Source: Heligmosomoides polygyrus polygyrus (Eukaryota > Nematoda > Chromadorea > Rhabditida > Heligmosomidae). From it: DNA of 64,000 nt. The notes beneath the pieces are model-generated. The model saw nothing but the letters and a program-made list of their open reading frames with translations. It did not search any database and had not been told where the DNA came from. A program made the position numbers and the translations under genes. The DNA lies in the NCBI GenBank assembly GCA_947396885.1, contig OX377202.1:64514643-64578642 (forward strand), written 5' to 3'. This document shows positions 45,850-58,200 of the stretch, piece by piece. The stretch's first letter is position 1. Every line of letters starts with the position of its first letter.

Positions 45850-47107
45850 TTAGGTTGTAAGGAAAGTTCAGTCAGTTTGCGCGCGCTCGTGATATAAATG
45901 CGTAGCGTACTAAATTTTGATCCCTAACCACCCACTTAATAGTTTTCACTTTTTGGAAAGTACGAAACTTGGTCTTTGCAACTGCATGTGTTTCCAAAGA
46001 ATCCCTGACAGCTTTGGGCTACTACAACTTCTTTTTTCGAAGCACACGCATACTGTTTTTCGTTCATCCAAACTTTATGAGCTCTAACTTGTTCGAAACT
46101 CAGGGGATGAAAATGCTGCTGAAGCAACTGAAAGAAGGATCATTGAGAGGGAAAAACTTCCTACTGCCAGATTACAACAATTATTGGAGGATTAGGCTGG
46201 TCAGAAAACAAAGAGAACCTGAGAAACCCCCGTTAGTTGAGCATAGCTGTTGAAGGAAAGCAGACCGCGGTTCAGTTAGATAGCTAAAGATGTCGGCTTT
46301 CAAAATATCGGCATTGCTAATCATTTCAAGAAATCTGTAATGGAACAAAATTCGCATCAGTTGGGTGCCACATTTCCTCACCCACGCACCGCAGCCGGCA
46401 CGCGCGAGCAGTAGTGGTGCATCTCTCAGAACGAATCGTGTGAAAGTACTCCTTAATTAATTCTCTGTTTTATGCAGAGAAGGGACATTTTAGATCAAGT
46501 GCTATCGTTCTGGTAAATGCCGACCTATTTATGAGCCTCCACGTATCTTTATGAAGCCTGCTTCGCTCAACTGAAGTCATCCGAAGCGGACTGGAGATCC
46601 ACAGTTTTGACTGGTCCGTTGTTCCGTTTGTAAATAAACTCAAACTATTATCAGTCGATCCTACAGGACATCTAGAGAAAACTTATGCTGAACTGAAGCT
46701 GTTAAGTCTGAAGCCTATGGATGGCATTTATTTTATGCTCCCTGCATGACGACCCGTCTGCGCACGTTTAAAGGATCGTTATGTAAAAGTTTAACAAACC
46801 CTAGATCAAGGATCATGGTCATGCAATATAATCATCAAACCTAGTCCCAACAGAGTGTTTTTTGGTGGGCATCCGGATGCCTTCATTAGAGAAGCAATGC
46901 TTGTGAAACAACATGATGTCGAATTCACCTTCGCTGGTTCCAAATGTCACAATTCATCAGGTTTTTAAGAGAATGCGATCACTTGATACAGGGGAGAGGC
47001 GCATATAACGGTTTTTAGATTGGATAAAAAGCTGCTTTTTGGACGGAGTTATGACTTTTTGAATAACCCCAGCCTCAAAAACTGACAGAACTTTCCTTAC
47101 AACCTAA
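45850..47107. mobile_element. mariner-type element, 1258 bp, no intact transposase
   Basis: Ends TTAGGTTGTAAGGAAAGTTC and its exact inverse; homology continues through GTCAGTTT. TA flanks both ends (45848-45849 and 47108-47109). Size and TA duplication suit mariner. I see no DDD/DDE transposase frame inside. Confidence 0.8.
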
Positions 47108-47155
47108 TATTTCTCCTCATATCTACATATCAGTGGAAGAGCATAGCATACCAGC

Positions 47156-47510
47156 AGAGCCTTCTTGCTGTACGCGAAAGGAGACGTGCAGGACATTGGT
47201 AACTATGGCCCGATCTGCCTATTGTTCGTAGTCTACAAGCTGTTAACTGGAATCATTCTGAATAGGATCAGCAGAACGCTGAACGAATGGCAGCCATGCG
47301 AACAGGCAGGATTTGGGAGAGGATTCAGCACGATCGACCACGCCATTACGAAGCTCATCGAAGTGTCGCAAGAGTACAAGCTGCTGCTGCGCTTTACGTT
47401 CATCGACCTGAGAGCAGTGCAGTGGATTCACGACCAAGATGTCACCATTCTACAACGACGTCGTCGTCGACGTGAAAAGAGGGGTTCGGCACGGGGTATA
47501 ACTACATAAG
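47156..47510 (+). pseudogene. RTE-B RT fragment, copy 4
   Basis: Encodes YAKGDVQDIGNYGPICLL, EWQPCEQAGFGRGFSTIDH and LLLRFTFIDL, then jumps out of frame to a stretch that corresponds to SGFTTKISPFYNDVVVDVKRG (read as AVQWIHDQDVTILQRRR). About 50 codons after motif A are deleted. Ends abruptly at GGGGTTCGGCA. Confidence 0.85.
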
Positions 47511-47904
47511 CAAAATCAAAACCAACTAAAACTTTGTGTTTCTATTTTTTTTGATAACTGAAAGTTGAGCAATGATCAGAGTAAGAAAAGCAGCTTTGGC
47601 AAAAGCTCTGCAGAAAGCGTTCATTTAGGATGACCAGCTAATAATTTTCAATTTTTAAACGGGAGGTGGAGAATAATCCTGCCCGTAGTAACTCTAGAAC
47701 TAATGATTAGTTAATACAAAATTAAATGCCCCTCAGAACATTAGTTTTATAATTTTAGTCTAAAGTTTTAAGTGATCGTAGACAGTCCAAGCTGCTGTTA
47801 ATATCGAAAAGAATACGAAGTCAAAATATGAAAGTCGAGAAATATTCTATGAAAGAACTCCTTATGAGCAGCAATCACACATTCAGTCAAGCAAACAAAG
47901 CGGC

Positions 47905-48468
47905 ATAGTTCATGAGTATATGGCGCAATTACTAGATGAGCACATCCAAAAATGCCATATGCAGCAATTTCTGGTAGTCTTCACTGTTCATTCTACACGA
48001 GACGAACTTCCGAGACGAACGAGACAAGTCCGCATCCGGAAAACGCAGCCCAACCATGAGACTTCCACCGCCAAAGTTGCGCCTACAGGATACTCTATCT
48101 TTTTCTCAGATCTCTTTAGTACCGTAAAAGAAGTGGAATCTTGATGGGCCCGACGGCTACAGACACTATTGGAGAGATTAGAGGAGAAAGAGAAGCGAAT
48201 ATTCTACAGGTGCTACTTTGTCGGTGAATGGTTTGTGCTGCGTTTTCTGGATACGAACTTGTTGCCTTGGAGTTCGTCTCGCGTAGGATGAATAGTGAAG
48301 ACTACCAGAAATTGAATTACCTTCTGCCATATTTGAGAAGATTTCGTAGGCACAACCTTATTTTCCAACAAGATAATGCATCCATACACGTATCGCAGTC
48401 AACTACAGGCTGGCTTAACTCCAACAGAATTCAACACTTGGAGTGAGCTAGTTGTTCTCCAGATCTCA
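47905..48468 (+). pseudogene. Tc3-like transposase, cut by the Penelope-like element
   Basis: Blocks: KKWNLDGPDGYRHYWRD (first catalytic Asp), then, after a frame change, VCAAFSGYELVALEFVS, then LIFQQDNASIHVSQ (second Asp) and STTGWLNSNRIQHLEW. The frame is then broken at 48468 by the Penelope-like element. DNA-binding domains upstream are not recognisable. Tc1/mariner transposases cut and paste at TA. Confidence 0.85.
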
Positions 48469-48472
48469 ACCA

Positions 48473-49998
48473 TGTGCCCCCCCCCTGCGCCCCCCCCGTT
48501 TTCGCCTGCACAGAAGATCAATGCCTTAACGTTCCGTAAAGTGGTCGGAGGCTTACAAAGGCTTAGAGATTCGCTGCGCGTGAGAAGTAGGAATATCGGT
48601 CGAGCGGAAGCCACCTTAAACAGAGGTGGAGTACTGCCGCCCGTACCATTTCCTTGTATGTTCTATAACGAACCTCAACCAGCTCCCGATGTAGATGTCA
48701 AGTTTCAAGTGTTGTCTTCAATTCTTGCAATTTTTAGTCAACATAGAAGGCAGTACAAAGCTAACTTGACTAACGCTCAGTGGGAGGGTTTCAAAGAACT
48801 GCGAGAATTAAGATCAAATGGCACGCTGCGCATCTCTGTCAGTGATAAGGGTGGGGAATTCGTCGTTATGTCACAGTCTCTCGACCGTGCAATAACCGAA
48901 CTCCATCTGCAGAATGATTCAGTATGTCGGCGCGCAACTGAGAAGGATTTTCTATCACAATGCAAACGACTCAATCATGCTTGGATAACAATAGGAAAAG
49001 CAGCAGGCATTGACGACAGACTTCTCAGTAGACTCAGGCTGGATAATCCTTGCTGTCCAGTCTTTTACAGCCTTGTAAAGACTCATAAGCTGGCTCATGC
49101 TGACACGCTATCAACGTCTGCGGAAACTTTCAAAATCCGACCTATAATCAGCTGTGTGAATGGACCCACCGATAGAATATCATGGTTTCTTAACAACATC
49201 GTAAGCCAGCTGTTACCCATGGTCCCCTCACACCTGACCAACACAAACCAATTCCTTGCAAAGCTACGCCGTTCTACCATTGGTCCAAACTGCGTGATGG
49301 AGTCGTTTGATGTGGAATCGCTTTATACAAATGTTCAAAACGACCAAGCATTGCAGGCATTGTCCGAAATGCTGGACCGACACATTGGTAATATTAACAC
49401 CTTTGGACTAATCAAAGCACACATCATGACTTTAGCCAAGGAATGTCTCTCGTGTAATATCTTTAAATGGTCAGGCAGATACTTTTCTCAAATCAGAGGA
49501 TTGGCCATGGGACAACGGCTAGCGCCTGTACTTGCGATCTGCTTTATGAGCAGGATAGAAGAACCGGTACTTGTGCGCTCACCATTAATGTATTGTAGGT
49601 ATATAGATGACTGTTGTATTGTTACGTCAACACAATCCGAAATGGATGAGTGTTTCCGACTACTCAATGAACAGTCTACCTACATTAAGCTTACACGGGA
49701 AACTCCAAAGGACGGTTGGCTTCCATACCTCAACACCCAGGTCAAAGTTTCCAATGGCGTTGTTAGTGTTAAATGGTACCGGAAACTAAGCTCAAAGAAT
49801 ATCCTGATTCACGCGACCTCTGCTCATCCTGTAGCCATAAAGCGTAGTGTCGTAAGAAACATGTTTCGAACGGCCTCACAAGTGTGCACAGGTGATCAGG
49901 AGCGGCTGGAATCATTGAGATTGGCTTCAAATATAGCCAAAGAGAACGGCTATACCGTTTCTCATCGTCGGCACAGAGTCCAAGCTAACCGCCAATAA
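48473..49998 (+). CDS. Penelope-like reverse transcriptase (N-terminal part of a split ORF)
   Basis: The PLE frame starts at or soon after the ATG at 48473; the open codons before it belong to the transposase relic. Pro-rich start, then a helical N-terminal region (LTFRKVVGGLQRL), ISVSDKGGEFVVMS, the conserved KTHKL and FKIRPIISCVNGPTDRISWFL block, motif A ESFDVESLYTNV (49299-49336), motif B GLAMGQRLAPVLA, motif C CRYIDDCCIV with YIDD at 49600-49611, then NTQVKV, VSVKWYRKLS and a thumb with YTVSHRRHRV. All RT motifs are intact. The frame stops at TAA 49996-49998, but the next domain is in the same phase, so a single nonsense mutation splits the protein. The enzyme copies element RNA primed at the nicked target. 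Confidence 0.95.
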
Positions 49999-50031
49999 GA
50001 ACGACCGCACGAAAGCAGGGTACCCCTTTGC

Positions 50032-50565
50032 ATGCCTTTTATCTCTGATAAGGTAAGCGCTGCAATTCAAAGGAGCATTGTGCGAGCTCAGCTGCAAAAC
50101 GATGTTGTTTTAGTTGACATCCCAAACGATAACATCAAGCGGCAGCTAGTTAGAAACAGGCTCTACGATAAGCAGTGCTTGTCAGAGAGCTGCGTTACAT
50201 GTCCCTACGGTAAACTAGGTGATTGTTCTCATATGGGGGCAATCTATCAAATCGAATGTCAGGCTTGTAACGCCACATACATTGGGGAAACCGGAAGAAG
50301 GCTGGCTGTTCGAGTTAAAGAGCATCTGGCTGGCAAAGATCGTATTAATTTAACAATACCTCTAGGAAGGCATAGGGCGGTTGACCACGACGGTAACGAT
50401 TTTGGCATTAGATGCACGATTCTGGCCGTAGAGACAGAAATTTCGGCACGCAAAGCATTGGAGGCGTTCTGGATCTTCGCAAGGAATCCTAGTATAAACG
50501 ACCGCCATGAACGTCCGTCAATCACACATGACTTTCTGCCGTTTGCGCCTAGATGTGAGCTGTAG
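50032..50565 (+). CDS. Penelope-like GIY-YIG endonuclease domain
   Basis: Same phase as the RT, separated by one stop and 11 open codons. Begins with the linker (RSIVRAQLQNDVVLVDIP and NRLYDKQC), a zinc-like CVTCPYGKLGDCSH pattern, then GAIYQIEC and YIGETGRRLAVRVKEH, giving the Tyr, Tyr-Ile-Gly and Arg residues of the GIY-YIG nuclease. A conserved helix (SARKALEAFWIFAR) and a C-terminal tail follow. It nicks the target to prime RT. Confidence 0.93.
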   Translation: MPFISDKVSAAIQRSIVRAQLQNDVVLVDIPNDNIKRQLVRNRLYDKQCLSESCVTCPYGKLGDCSHMGAIYQIECQACNATYIGETGRRLAVRVKEHLAGKDRINLTIPLGRHRAVDHDGNDFGIRCTILAVETEISARKALEAFWIFARNPSINDRHERPSITHDFLPFAPRCEL

Positions 50566-50794
50566 AATAGAGGACGACGTGCAGGGTCGTTATCATTCAT
50601 AGTGGTATACGACCGCTGCAGTAAGTCTCATTCGTCCTCGCTAACCTTACTAACGCAGAGTGGCATCGGCACTCTTGGTGGATCGAATCGTGAGTGCATC
50701 CTTCTCTTCAAAGTACTTTGGTGGGGCCCTCTTTGCTCTCGGAAATGCTGGAGGGCTACGGGGTAGAGTGCAACTTCAATCTTGCACTACGTTC

Positions 50795-50856
50795 AGGCCT
50801 CTGAAGACGACGATCTCGTCGAAACGTTGGGCCACGCATAAATAAAGAAGATTCAC
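50795..50856 (+). ncRNA. hammerhead-like motif in the PLE 3' region (candidate)
   Basis: CTGAAGA (50801-50807), a 5-bp stem GACGA/TCGTC closed by TC, then GAAAC (50821-50825) resemble the CUGAUGA-stem II-GAAA core of hammerhead ribozymes, which many PLEs carry. The fourth core base is A instead of U, and stem III is poor, so activity is doubtful here. Confidence 0.4.
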
Positions 50857-50929
50857 CATAATAACCTCGTTTTGGCACAATACTAACACTTGAAGAACTT
50901 GCCGAGGTTTTATAAAGGGAGAAGCTTTG

Positions 50930-51191
50930 ATTTAATATCTAAAATTCTATTTGGTATACTACTAATTAGATTATCAATAACAGTTTGCTCAACATTGGTC
51001 CATGCATGAAGTATATCGTTTTTCAGATCGGAAACCGAAGTGTACGTGGTTCTATTTTTGTACACTTTGTGTACAAGAATGCCTCACAAGTTTCACGTTT
51101 TCGGGTTGAGATCTGGAGAACAACTAGCTCACTCCAAGTGTTGAATTCTGTTGGAGTTAAGCCAGCCTGTAGTTGACTGCGATACGTGTAT
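50930..51191 (-). pseudogene. inverted piece of the same Tc3-like transposase
   Basis: Inverse of 61672-61950 with a few changes. It lies right after the Penelope-like element and runs into the N gap. Confidence 0.92.
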
Positions 51192-51391
51192 NNNNNNNNN
51201 NNNNNNNNNNNNNNNNNNNNNNNNNNNNNNNNNNNNNNNNNNNNNNNNNNNNNNNNNNNNNNNNNNNNNNNNNNNNNNNNNNNNNNNNNNNNNNNNNNNN
51301 NNNNNNNNNNNNNNNNNNNNNNNNNNNNNNNNNNNNNNNNNNNNNNNNNNNNNNNNNNNNNNNNNNNNNNNNNNNNNNNNNNNNNNNNNNN
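51192..51391. other. assembly gap, 200 N
   Basis: Lies between the inverted transposase piece and the start of duplicate copy 2. Confidence 1.
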
Positions 51392-54300
51392 TTACTCGAA
51401 TGATGCCTATTGCTGCTGCACACTCATTTCTCCGGCGAAGCGCAACCACTTCTGGCGTTTAGGCGCCGCTAATTACTTTTGGCTTCATCTCTTTGTTTAT
51501 GTTCTGCTGGTATCTATTCGAAGCCAGCATGAGTTCCTGAAGTTTTTGTTTTTTCGATTGGTAACCTTCACCGTGTCTCTAAGTAGATTGAAAAGCCTTT
51601 CGACAGGATAGGAAGAGAGAATGCTAGATGAGCACCTGCCAACTTTTAGATCCGTTCGGAGGCCCTAGATGAGAACGGTACAAATGAGAAGTCGTGGACT
51701 CGTTCCACTCAGAACATGTCCTTGAAATTTCTTCCAAAACGGAGCAGCCTCAATGGGTAGATGGAATGGCTATCGGGAGTATTCCATCTATGCGTGGATA
51801 TGGGAGGCGGCACAATCGATTCGCATCCACCGCCTCGTCGTCGTCCTCCGTCCTCTGCGGCGGAGGGAAGGGAGGACCACTTCCATCACCTCCATCCAGA
51901 GCGACGGCAGCAACAAGTGGTCTCGTCGAGGCGAGCATGACGACGTTTCGGGCCGGCGACTGACGGGAGAGGCACCTGCAATCTTCGTCCACCGCCCTGC
52001 CCTTCGATTCTCATGGATTTGCCCCTTTTGGAACAGTTCTCTTTGCAAAACCAAAAGCTACATGTTAGACTAGCAGCCAGGCGGATGAGTCTGATCCGTA
52101 GAAGCTGCTCTAGCACTCGTTCAGGGTGAGGACTGGGTGTTGTCTTCAATTTGTTTGACTTTATTGGCGGTCTCTATAATGGCCGCTGACGTAGCACGCT
52201 CGTTCAATCTGCGACTGAGCAAACAAAAGGCTTTTTATATCCTCCTGTCAATTTCCTTCATTGATTTTTTTCGACGTTAAGAACTGCGCTACTTTTCTCA
52301 ATATACCAGCCGACGAGAAATGTCCGAATAATTTGAATAATTTTCTATTATTCCTGATGTAGACAGTCATGGTCAGAGGAAGGAGAAGCAAAATTACTAA
52401 GCTGCTCGCCAGAGATTTCTTCCAGAGGCTCCCTTGTCTCTTCAGTTTAACTGCTCTTCTGATCTATTTTCCAATCCCCCTTAACTTTGCCACTGCACAT
52501 ACATTACTCAGGCCCGACAAGTACATCGGCTTCCGATACCTACGGGTCCCCATTCCGTAGTCTAACTCTTTGGAGTCTCTCTTTTTAAAGCCTCATAGAA
52601 CGTGAGCTGCCACTTCACTCGCTCCCTTTATTTTTAGGTGAGCTGGCAGTAGTTTGGCTTTTGCTTTAAGCGAATGCAGACATTTACACTCCCAATGGCT
52701 CTTGAGGGTCACCGCAACGGCCTCCCAATCATAGGATCCTCGCTTAGCTAATCGCTTATAACCTACCACTGACGTAGACAAAGTCTTCGTTGGAAACAAA
52801 AAATTTGACAGCAATCGGGACAAATGCGATACAGCAGCTGTGAGCTATAACACAGCAAAAACAGCAAATCCTGGAAGGAAGCAGGTGATAAATAAAACTG
52901 TAGAACAAATATCAAATAACAGCAAAATCTATGCATAGCATGAGGAGGAAACAAAAGCAAACATGGGGCCGTCGGGAATCTTCAGCATATACCAGCTTCT
53001 CTGCCATGCTCCTAAACCTGTGCAGGGACATGTTTACCAACCCTGGAGGTCAAAGTATGTTGAGCTGTGATACTTCTCTGACGGAGAGGAATTTGCACGA
53101 ATCCGCGCTCTAGCAAGTGGGGCTCTGAATTTGGTAGTTCTAGTTCAAGATTGTGCTGAGGGGAAAATCCTTCTTTACTCAGTCAAACCTTTTCCGTTAA
53201 GATCTTAAAGGCCATGAGATAGTCCATCCTTAGTCTTCTACCCCTATGTACTAGTAACTGAAACATAGAAAACTCTGCGATTTCTCCTTACCTCTCTGAT
53301 GAGGGGAACCACATTCTGTATTGTAGAGCACCTTAGGCCAGTGCAGTAATAATGCTTGCCAACAGAGAAGTTTAGCGAAGTTTGTAATTGTGCTTCATTA
53401 GTACGTCCATGAGATTATTATGTTATCAATATCATACATTTCTTTTAGACCGTTCGTACTTCAAGAACACAAGAAGCAGTTCAAGGCGAATCACCTTTCC
53501 AGGTTTAATTTTTCTTAAGCATCCATTCGAATAATGACTTTAAAGGATCTTGATTTTTTTGTGAAGTAGCTGTTCGTTGTCGGACGCACCTCATTTCTGT
53601 TCCTCACCATTAGTTTAACAAGCATCACATAGTAAATAGTCTGATTATCTTAAGTAAATTTATTGGAGGAAAATTTCAATTACAGATTATCATCAGCGCG
53701 CTTAAGCAATGCTGAATGCTTTCTTCAGTTTTTCTTATATCAACGCTTAGATACCGCAGCAAAAGCTAAAGGTTTAAGATACGTAATCGCCTTCTTTGGC
53801 TAAATTTAAAAAATTGGAATGGCCTGCTCTTAAAATAAGCTTAAACATGAGGTTTCTTGACATTTTCCACAGAATTGCGCGACTACTCGGCAGAACTTTT
53901 GGTTTTCGATTAATTTTTAATGTATGTCTTCGCATTACCACTAAACTGTGAATTATCTCATTTCTACTGCGTTTTCACAGTTCGTTTGGATTTTACACCT
54001 CTATGAGTATCATGCAAATTTTTCTTTTGGAGTTTCGCATAAATAACCAACTCGGTTAAGTTTTGCTTTCATTTTCATTAAAAAAACCTCACCGCCTGTT
54101 ACACGAAAACAGCCTTCTTATTTGAAAACTTGCATTTGCCTTAAATCCTTTCCAGTCAAGAGCACGGTGTCAAAGGGGTCTGCTTCACCAGGGAAACTTG
54201 CCCGCCATCTTATGCGAACGGCAAAAAAGGCCCGAAAACTGTTCTGCGGAGTGCTCTTGAATCAGCATCCTAAGGTGCTTAGCTTGTCATGACGAATTCA

Positions 54301-55285
54301 TTTGCAAACGTAGTGGGTTCTGTAGGTAAAAACTGCATGCGGATGCTTACCCCAACCATAGGTACTATACATACTTGTGCTCGAGTAATCGAATTCGAAT
54401 AAATTATTCGAATAATTTATTCGAATTTGATTTTCGATTATTTGGTTATTCGAGTTTCGCAAATTCGAATAATTATTCGAATTCGATTATTCGAGGTTCA
54501 AAAATTCGAATAATATTCGCATTTCGAACACGTTGTTGTTTCGAATGTGACATTTGTAAGCGACGTTCAATCCGGTGGCTATTGTTTTCGATAGCACATT
54601 GTCGAGGGGCTCCTCGTTACGAAAGCACATTCAATATCCTACTATACACAGAAGGCTAGTGTATGTGTGTGTGCGTGTTTCCATCAGTCCATCACAACTA
54701 GCGTGGAGGCATGGCGTATTGGCGATACTGACCGCAGTTGATGGCGATCGACTGCGGTCCGAAACTTTAGCCCTTATGGTAGTCGATTCCGCTGAACATA
54801 AATCTGAAGTTCGTTTTTGAAATTATTGAAATTGAAATTGAATGAGCTGTTGATTTTCCATGGGGAATTCGTTGAGGCGAGTCAATTGTATGACCGGTCT
54901 TGGTCGATATTTTCAAAATCTAACTTCATATCTGCGTTCTTTGTGACCACGACTGTCATTAATGTCATACATTTGAATCCTCTACGAAATTTGCACAACA
55001 AACACAAAATCCGACGGAAAATTAAAAAATGAACTTCAGATTCGTGTTCAGTGACCTCGATTACCTCACAAAATGGAAATGTTTAAAATTTTCCCAGATG
55101 CAGAAAACAGAAAATCGCTCTCGTCAGAAAACAGAAATCAGAATACAGAAAAGCGAAAAACGCCAGAAAACAAAAAATTTCGAAACTATCATACGACCTA
55201 ATTATACCACCCAAGATCCATTTTCCAGTAGCAAAAGCTTTTGTATGATACGAAAGGTAATCGTGAACCAGCGTTCTAGCTTGTA

Positions 55286-58200
55286 CAATACCGCCCGCGT
55301 CGCGCGGTCAAAAAGACGGTTTGCGACGGAAAAATCCGTCGCAAACCGTCGTATGCTCATAACTCCTTTAATCTTGAGTAGCTTCAGAAACTGTTGGCAC
55401 CATTCGATTCATCTCCCCGAGATATACAAAACCATGTGTGAAACTTTACAAGACCACCGCGTTTTCGTCGTGGGTGGCCTAAAAAATAAGTGCAGCAGAC
55501 TTGGAGCACCCTATTTTCCAGGGCGTGCATGTGACGTGCAGTGTTTTCGGAGTATCTCAAGCATGGCGTGCGTTGGCAGTGTTCTGTCATGCCTGGAATG
55601 TTCCGAGAGTGCGCCGTGCACAATGCAATAAGATCGAACCTATCAATCGAATGGGCGGAAGGATGCCCACTGGGTTTCTTTCTTCGCTTGATGGAAAATG
55701 TAAAGCTTTCAAGACTATCTTGCACCGTTTGGAGAACTTTATAAGAAACTTCTAGCCGTCCTAATTAGGAGTTGCTCCAGTCACTCCGATGAGCCTTCAG
55801 AGTGCGCCGTACACAATGCATATGGGATCGAACCTATCAATCGAGCGAGCGGAAGCGGTTCAAATGTCGGGCTAAACATCAAAGCTTACCCTCTTTAGGT
55901 GCTTTAGTGTACACACTGGCTGCAACTTATACAAATGAAGAGGTTTTAAGAAGCGAGAAGAGAGAGTGCGCCGTGCAAAATGCATATACGATAGAACCGT
56001 TTTTGAAATTAGATTAGATTAGAAATTTCCGCCCGCCCTACTCAGGAATTGCTGTACTCTGTTCGGGGAGGCTTTAGTGTACGCTGTGAACAATGCGTAT
56101 AGAATAGAGCCTATCAATGGAGTGGGGCGACCGCTCGCAAATGCCCGCGCGGGCGAGTTCGTAGCGCAATAACTCTATCAACTTCAAATCGTTTGGGCTG
56201 CAACTCGAGGACTTTGTAGGCAGCACAAGGTTCTTGATGTGCTCCAAATCCAAAGCGCAATGGTGTAGCTCATGGACGGACTAAATTACAGCGCTGCGAA
56301 AATGCAGGTGAGGCTTGTGCGACCCAATTTTTTCCGATTTCAGTCGACCACTGTGCGAAGACACGGCGAGCCAACGGCATGCAAATGCGTAAGAGAACGG
56401 AACACCTAAGCTGCTTTCAGACGATATGCTCGCAACTCCCAAGCTGCCTAAACTGTCTTAGCCCCATCTGCCATTTTAGAGCAGCGGACTTTGCGATTGA
56501 AGTTTCCTGCCCTGTTACTCGCCTATATTTGTGTTTTCGACACTCCCATAAAACCATTTTGTTCACCATGAAAAGCTCTATCGAAGAGAGTCACTCTCGA
56601 CCAATTTCAAAAAAAAAATCGATTTTTTGACGGTTTCCCATTGAGGAGGGCGCCATTGGCCGGGTCGGCGCGGACGATGACGTCATCGAAAACCGATGTT
56701 TTCAAAATTGGCCAAATTTCCTCGTCCAAACTTCATCCAAAATCATCCAGGCGGTTATTTGAGGCGCTGATTACGAATCCGACGTTCATTTTCGAAAATT
56801 CCGCCGATTTCAGTAGGTTACTTCCCGTTGGAGGGTGGTCGGGTCAGGATCACCGATCACCCTCAGTTATCGGTATGGGCGGTCTCCTGCCGTAATCGTC
56901 CGAATGAACTTCGGCATCCTGTTCGGCACCATGAATAAGTCTCCGCCCGTATACGAAGTTTGAGCAAAATCGATGATCCTGACCCGACCACCTCTAATTA
57001 TCCTGAAGAACATCCAAAACTTACCGAAATCGGCGGAATTTTCAAAGACGGACGTCGGGTTCGTAACCAGCGCCCCAAATAACCCCTAGATGATTCTGGA
57101 CGAGAAAATTCGGCCAATTTCGAAAACACTGATTTTCGATGACGTCATCGTTCGCGCAGGCTCGGCCTGGAGCGCCCCAGTCCTCGATGGGAAATTGTCA
57201 AAAAATCGATCTTTCTGAAATTGGTCGTGATTAACATCATTCGAAAGCGCTTTCCATGCTGAACAGAACGGTACCACTGCGAATGTCGAACACTCAAAAC
57301 CTAGCGCAAGAAAATTCAACGCTAAAACTCCGCCGCCCGAAAATGGCAGCTGGTGCTAAGGCAGTTTAATCAGCTAGGGAATTGTTAAAACATTTTCTTA
57401 AAGAACCTTAAGTGTGCTGCTCGCCGGCGCATTTGTAGGCCGTTAGCTTACCGCGTATTCTTGCAGGTGTCGACTGAATTTGGAAAAAATCGTGCCACGC
57501 AAGGCTAACCTGCATTTTCGCACCGCTGTAACTTTGTCCAATCATAAGCTACACTGCTCTATTTCAGAGCAGTACTAGAAGATTTTGTTGCCTACAAAAC
57601 ACTCAAGCTGCAACCGGAAAGGTTCAAACGTGACAGAGTTATCGTGCTTAGAACACGCTCGTGCGTGCAATTTAGCACAATAACGGTCGATATTCTCCTC
57701 GATCTTACTCGCCCATATTACAGCTTTCCCTACTCACAGTAACACTGTTCAATTCAGCATGAAAAGCTCTAACGAACGGTATCAAGCATGGCCCAATTCG
57801 AAGACATCGGTTTCCGATGACGTCATCGACCTTCTGCCGCGCCGTTGAGCCGCCTCGTCTTTGATACGAAATTGTCAAAAAACCGATATTCCCGGAATCG
57901 CTAGAAATTGGTACCACTCGATAGCGCTTTTCATGCTGAACAGAACGGTACTACTGAGAGTGTCGAACAATCAAACCTAGGTGAGTAAGAGTGCATGAAA
58001 CTCTAACCGCTATCTTCCGCCGGTATAAACTGGCAGCTGAGGCTAAGGCAGGTTAGAAAGCTGAGGAGTTCTGAGAACGCTATCGTGAAGTACCTTAAGC
58101 GCTCCGTTTGCATACGCATTTCAAGACCGTTTGCTCTCCGGGTCTTCCCGCAGTGGTCCACCGAATTCGGAAAAAAATGCGTCACACAAGCCTCACCTGC

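Larger units (their letters stand above)
41262..48468 (+). repeat. 7.2-kb duplicated segment, copy 1
   Basis: Matches 51392-61768 in order and orientation with only scattered single-base changes and small indels. Lacks the 3.4-kb element found in copy 2 after 45235. Ends where the Penelope-like element begins. Confidence 0.97.
48469..50850 (+). mobile_element. Penelope-like retroelement
   Basis: Carries RT then a GIY-YIG endonuclease in one phase, the defining PLE layout. The left junction is exact (copy 2 of the segment is the empty site): the ORF starts within 5 bases of the junction, so the element is 5'-truncated. The 3' region ends with a CTGAAGA/GAAAC motif and an AATAAAG tail. No target duplication. 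Confidence 0.95.

Noticed and set aside
48376..48472. Counting the first ~32 codons of the 540-codon frame as part of the Penelope-like protein
   Set aside because: Copy 2 shows that these bases belong to the Tc3-like transposase in another frame; the element begins at 48469.
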